A stretch of DNA of 15,563 nt. Source: Propionibacteriaceae bacterium. Lineage in GTDB: Bacteria; Actinomycetota; Actinomycetes; Propionibacteriales; Propionibacteriaceae. The stretch spans positions 1 through 15,563 of the forward strand of contig JAGXHS010000070.1 of the NCBI GenBank assembly GCA_024636075.1, given 5' to 3'. Made by a program: the position numbers and the translations under genes. Shown here piece by piece: positions 14,059 through 15,563 of this stretch. The notes under the pieces are model-generated. The model saw only the letters and a program-made list of their open reading frames with translations. It was not told the origin of the DNA and searched no databases. Position 1 is the first letter of the stretch, and each line of letters starts with the position of its first letter.

Positions 14059-15129
14059 GTGACCAATCAGAGTTCTGGTGAGTATCCCGACTTCGAGCCC
14101 CCCAGTGGGTCTCCGGGTTGGGGTGGACTGAGTGAGGGGGAGGCCCCGGCGCCGCAGGCTGCAGAGACGGCAAATCCCGCCCCCGTGACGGACGTGTGGG
14201 CAGCCCGAAACGAGGCACCGACTGCTCAACAGCCGGTCGCAGCGTCAGCGAACCAACCCGGGGTGAACCAACCTTGGACGAACCAACCTGGGACGAACCA
14301 ACCCGGGGTGAACCAACCGGGGGCGAACCAACCGGGGGCGAACCAACCTTGGGCGAGCCAACCCGGTGGCGATCCCTGGGCTCCGCCATCGGCGGAACAC
14401 GCAGCGACCGTGAGACAGCACAGGCCCGGTCCGCAGCGGCAGGATGACCCCAAGACCAGCGCCACCATCCGGCCCGCCAGTTCGCCGTCTCGAGGCACCC
14501 CCATCACCTGGAGCATCATCGGCATCTGCCTTGCTGTCTGGGCGGCCGAACTGACGATTCCGCAATTCTTCGAACGGGTGATGCTGACCCCACGGACTGG
14601 GGCCCTCGAGCCGTGGCGCTTCATCACCTCAGCTTTTGCGCACTCATTCAGCTTCGCCCACATCGCCTTCAACATGTACGCCTTGTGGATCGTCGGAAGA
14701 ATCCTTGAACCCTTCCTCGGCCGGATGCGCTTCCTTGCTCTCTACCTGGTCAGCGCACTGGCAGGTGGCGTGGGCGTGGTGCTGTTGGCGAGCAAGTCCA
14801 CCATGGCGTGGGACACAGGTGTCGTGGGTGCGTCAGGAGCGGTCTTCGGGCTCTTCGGAGCCCTGCTCGTGATCTCCAGGGTGACCGGTTCCAACACCAC
14901 CAGTCTGGTGATGCTGTTGCTGATCAACGCAGCGATCGGATTCCTGTTCCCGAACATCGCGTGGCAGGCCCATCTGGGAGGTTTCCTGGCGGGCATCGCG
15001 GTGTCGTGGATCTTGATTCGCAACGTTCAGTCGGTCGCGGGAGGCGGGCAGGACCGCACTTGGTGGCACATGGTGGGGTTGACCGGTCTGATGGTGCTGG
15101 CCCTGCTGGGCAAGTACGCCCTCTTCTGA
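14059..15129 (+). CDS. rhomboid family intramembrane serine protease
   Basis: Membrane protease that cleaves substrates within the lipid bilayer. Residues 1-148 are a polar, Pro/Gln/Asn-rich cytoplasmic region with a 5-residue repeat. The membrane part has about seven segments (150-166, 186-212, 222-244, 254-274, 281-299, 303-322, 336-354). The catalytic serine is S259 in VVGASGAVFG and the catalytic histidine is H305 in WQAHLGGFLAG. H201 and N205 in AHIAFNMYALW are the supporting HxxxN pair. All key residues are intact, so it should be active. The GTG start is set by the leaderless -10 geometry; 356 residues is usual for actinobacterial members with N-terminal extensions. Substrate unknown. 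It has its own promoter. Confidence 0.93.
   Translation: MTNQSSGEYPDFEPPSGSPGWGGLSEGEAPAPQAAETANPAPVTDVWAARNEAPTAQQPVAASANQPGVNQPWTNQPGTNQPGVNQPGANQPGANQPWASQPGGDPWAPPSAEHAATVRQHRPGPQRQDDPKTSATIRPASSPSRGTPITWSIIGICLAVWAAELTIPQFFERVMLTPRTGALEPWRFITSAFAHSFSFAHIAFNMYALWIVGRILEPFLGRMRFLALYLVSALAGGVGVVLLASKSTMAWDTGVVGASGAVFGLFGALLVISRVTGSNTTSLVMLLLINAAIGFLFPNIAWQAHLGGFLAGIAVSWILIRNVQSVAGGGQDRTWWHMVGLTGLMVLALLGKYALF
14251..14370 (+). repeat. 15-bp in-frame tandem repeat encoding NQPGx
   Basis: Eight consecutive 15-bp units encode NQPGV, NQPWT, NQPGT, NQPGV, NQPGA, NQPGA, NQPWA and SQPGG (residues 65-104 of the rhomboid). The DNA unit is about AACCAACCNGGGGNG. Because the unit is a multiple of three, copy-number change would lengthen or shorten the cytoplasmic tail without shifting the frame. 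Confidence 0.9.
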
Positions 15130-15231
15130 CGGCCAGCCGCGACGCCGAGTCACTGCCTGCACGTCAAGGAGGCGGCGCTCTTCGCTCGTGGAAGGAATAT
15201 CAGCGAGTAGCGGATGATTCACAGGATAATT

Positions 15232-15260
15232 TTGCGTTACTCAGCCCAAACGGCTACAAT
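15232..15260 (+). promoter_or_regulatory. strong sigma-A type promoter
   Basis: TTGCGT (15232-15237), 17 bases, then TACAAT (15255-15260). This is the best housekeeping promoter in the window. Transcription would start near 15267, about 79 bases before the ATG of the small gene at 15346. The region 15195-15290 is more AT-rich than its surroundings. The rest of 15130-15231 shows no gene and no clear rhomboid terminator. Confidence 0.65.
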
Positions 15261-15293
15261 AGTTATTGTCACGTGAACAAATTGTGGCGACAA
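15256..15293. promoter_or_regulatory. array of inverted TTGT/ACAA half-sites over the promoter start
   Basis: ACAATA-GT-TATTGT (15256-15269) is a perfect 6-bp inverted repeat with a 2-base gap and overlaps the -10 hexamer. It is followed by the palindrome TCACGTGA (15269-15276), ACAA (15277-15280), ATTGT (15281-15285) and ACAA (15290-15293), so half-sites alternate in orientation. Such an arrangement over a promoter suggests an operator for a dimeric repressor, although the second part (TTGT-GGCG-ACAA) could also be a hairpin at the mRNA 5' end. Confidence 0.45.
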
Positions 15294-15345
15294 CGGGCTC
15301 ATTGAGAGCTCCCCACCAAACACGAGAAAGTGTGGATACATCAGC

Positions 15346-15516
15346 ATGCGCAAGTTCGTCAGGTCGCTTCGTCACAGCTCCGAAGACGGTGGTCGCAGGC
15401 TGTCATCACGGAGCGGCCGCGCCGTCTCCCGTGCCTTGGACGACGCCGCCGCCTCGGCCGTCTCCGCAGACATGATGCAGGGGTCCCGCAGCCAGCGCAT
15501 CCTGATGCCCCGCTGA
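15346..15516 (+). CDS. small unknown protein, 56 residues
   Basis: ATG 15346 to TGA 15516 encodes a 56-residue protein starting MRKFVRSLRHSSEDGGRRLS and ending QGSRSQRILMPR. I do not recognise it. It is strongly basic at both ends, with a central alanine-rich, acidic helix-like part (ALDDAAASAVSADMMQ, 30-45), and no membrane segment or cysteine. Support for a real gene is the good promoter 79 bases upstream and the absence of any longer alternative on this strand. Against it is a weak ribosome binding site: only GGA about ten bases before the ATG. An RNA gene from the same promoter is an alternative. Confidence 0.45.
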   Translation: MRKFVRSLRHSSEDGGRRLSSRSGRAVSRALDDAAASAVSADMMQGSRSQRILMPR

Positions 15517-15524
15517 ACCCCCGT

Positions 15525-15546
15525 ACGACAACCCCGCACGACAACC
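15525..15546 (+). repeat. short direct repeat ACGACAACC
   Basis: ACGACAACC occurs at 15525-15533 and 15538-15546, a 13-bp period, and the second copy runs into CTTGT so that ACAA-CC-TTGT forms a small inverted repeat. It echoes the half-sites upstream of the small gene and lies just after its stop. It could also be chance in this base composition. Confidence 0.35.
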
Positions 15547-15563
15547 TTGTGGCACACCGGTCC

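Noticed and set aside
14196..14565. Repetitive proteins in other frames across the rhomboid repeat (GEPT-type and PGWF-type)
   Set aside because: A 15-bp repeat lacking stops is open in several frames automatically; the rhomboid frame carries the catalytic residues.
15359..15544. Arginine-rich minus-strand open frame at the right end
   Set aside because: Poly-Arg composition mirrors GCC/GCG-rich coding on the plus strand; no promoter or ribosome binding site seen for it.

Overview
The window is chromosomal DNA from a high-GC Gram-positive bacterium of the class Actinomycetia. The support is an Lsr2 nucleoid protein, a ClpC with actinobacterial context, a DUF3180 membrane protein, a DUF2342-type zincin ('F420 biosynthesis-associated' family), frequent GTG/TTG starts with GTGA/ATGA gene overlaps, and a gene order close to the one I recall for Mycobacterium tuberculosis Rv3628-Rv3596c. 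I cannot name the genus. In the M. tuberculosis order, panC, panD, coaX and lysS lie between the folate genes and lsr2; here they are missing and a small membrane/coiled-coil gene takes their place.

Layout. 1-345: last codons of a possible convergent gene, then a gene-free stretch with a G-rich 11-bp tandem repeat and an inverted-repeat element built from three copies of a 27-bp unit. 346-906 (minus): inorganic pyrophosphatase ppa. 971-4979 (plus): dacB (penicillin-binding protein 4 type), the zincin, tilS and hpt. 5088-10096: ftsH, then a tight folate run folE-folP-folB-folK and a DUF3180 gene, mostly with 4-base overlaps. 10143-10757: unknown protein with two membrane helices and a coiled coil. 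10903-11220: lsr2 with a good sigma-A promoter and a large nested terminator hairpin. 11437-13968: clpC with a likely thiol/heat-stress sigma factor (SigR/SigH type) promoter. 14059-15129: rhomboid protease with a 5-residue repeat tail. 15130-15563: strong promoter with an array of inverted TTGT/ACAA half-sites and a 56-codon unannotated small gene.

How the genes work together. This is a housekeeping block. FolE, FolB, FolK and FolP carry out the pterin branch of folate synthesis, from GTP to dihydropteroate. Hpt salvages purines, TilS modifies tRNA-Ile, and Ppa pulls pyrophosphate-releasing reactions (such as those of FolK and Hpt) forward. FtsH, ClpC and the rhomboid are three separate proteolysis activities, and DacB trims peptidoglycan. 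Most of the window is ordinary. The points worth a second look are regulatory or non-coding: three start sites with the same TAG(G/T)CT-N6-GTG leaderless geometry, the promoter in front of clpC, the repeat element beside ppa, and the promoter/half-site/small-gene unit at the right end.
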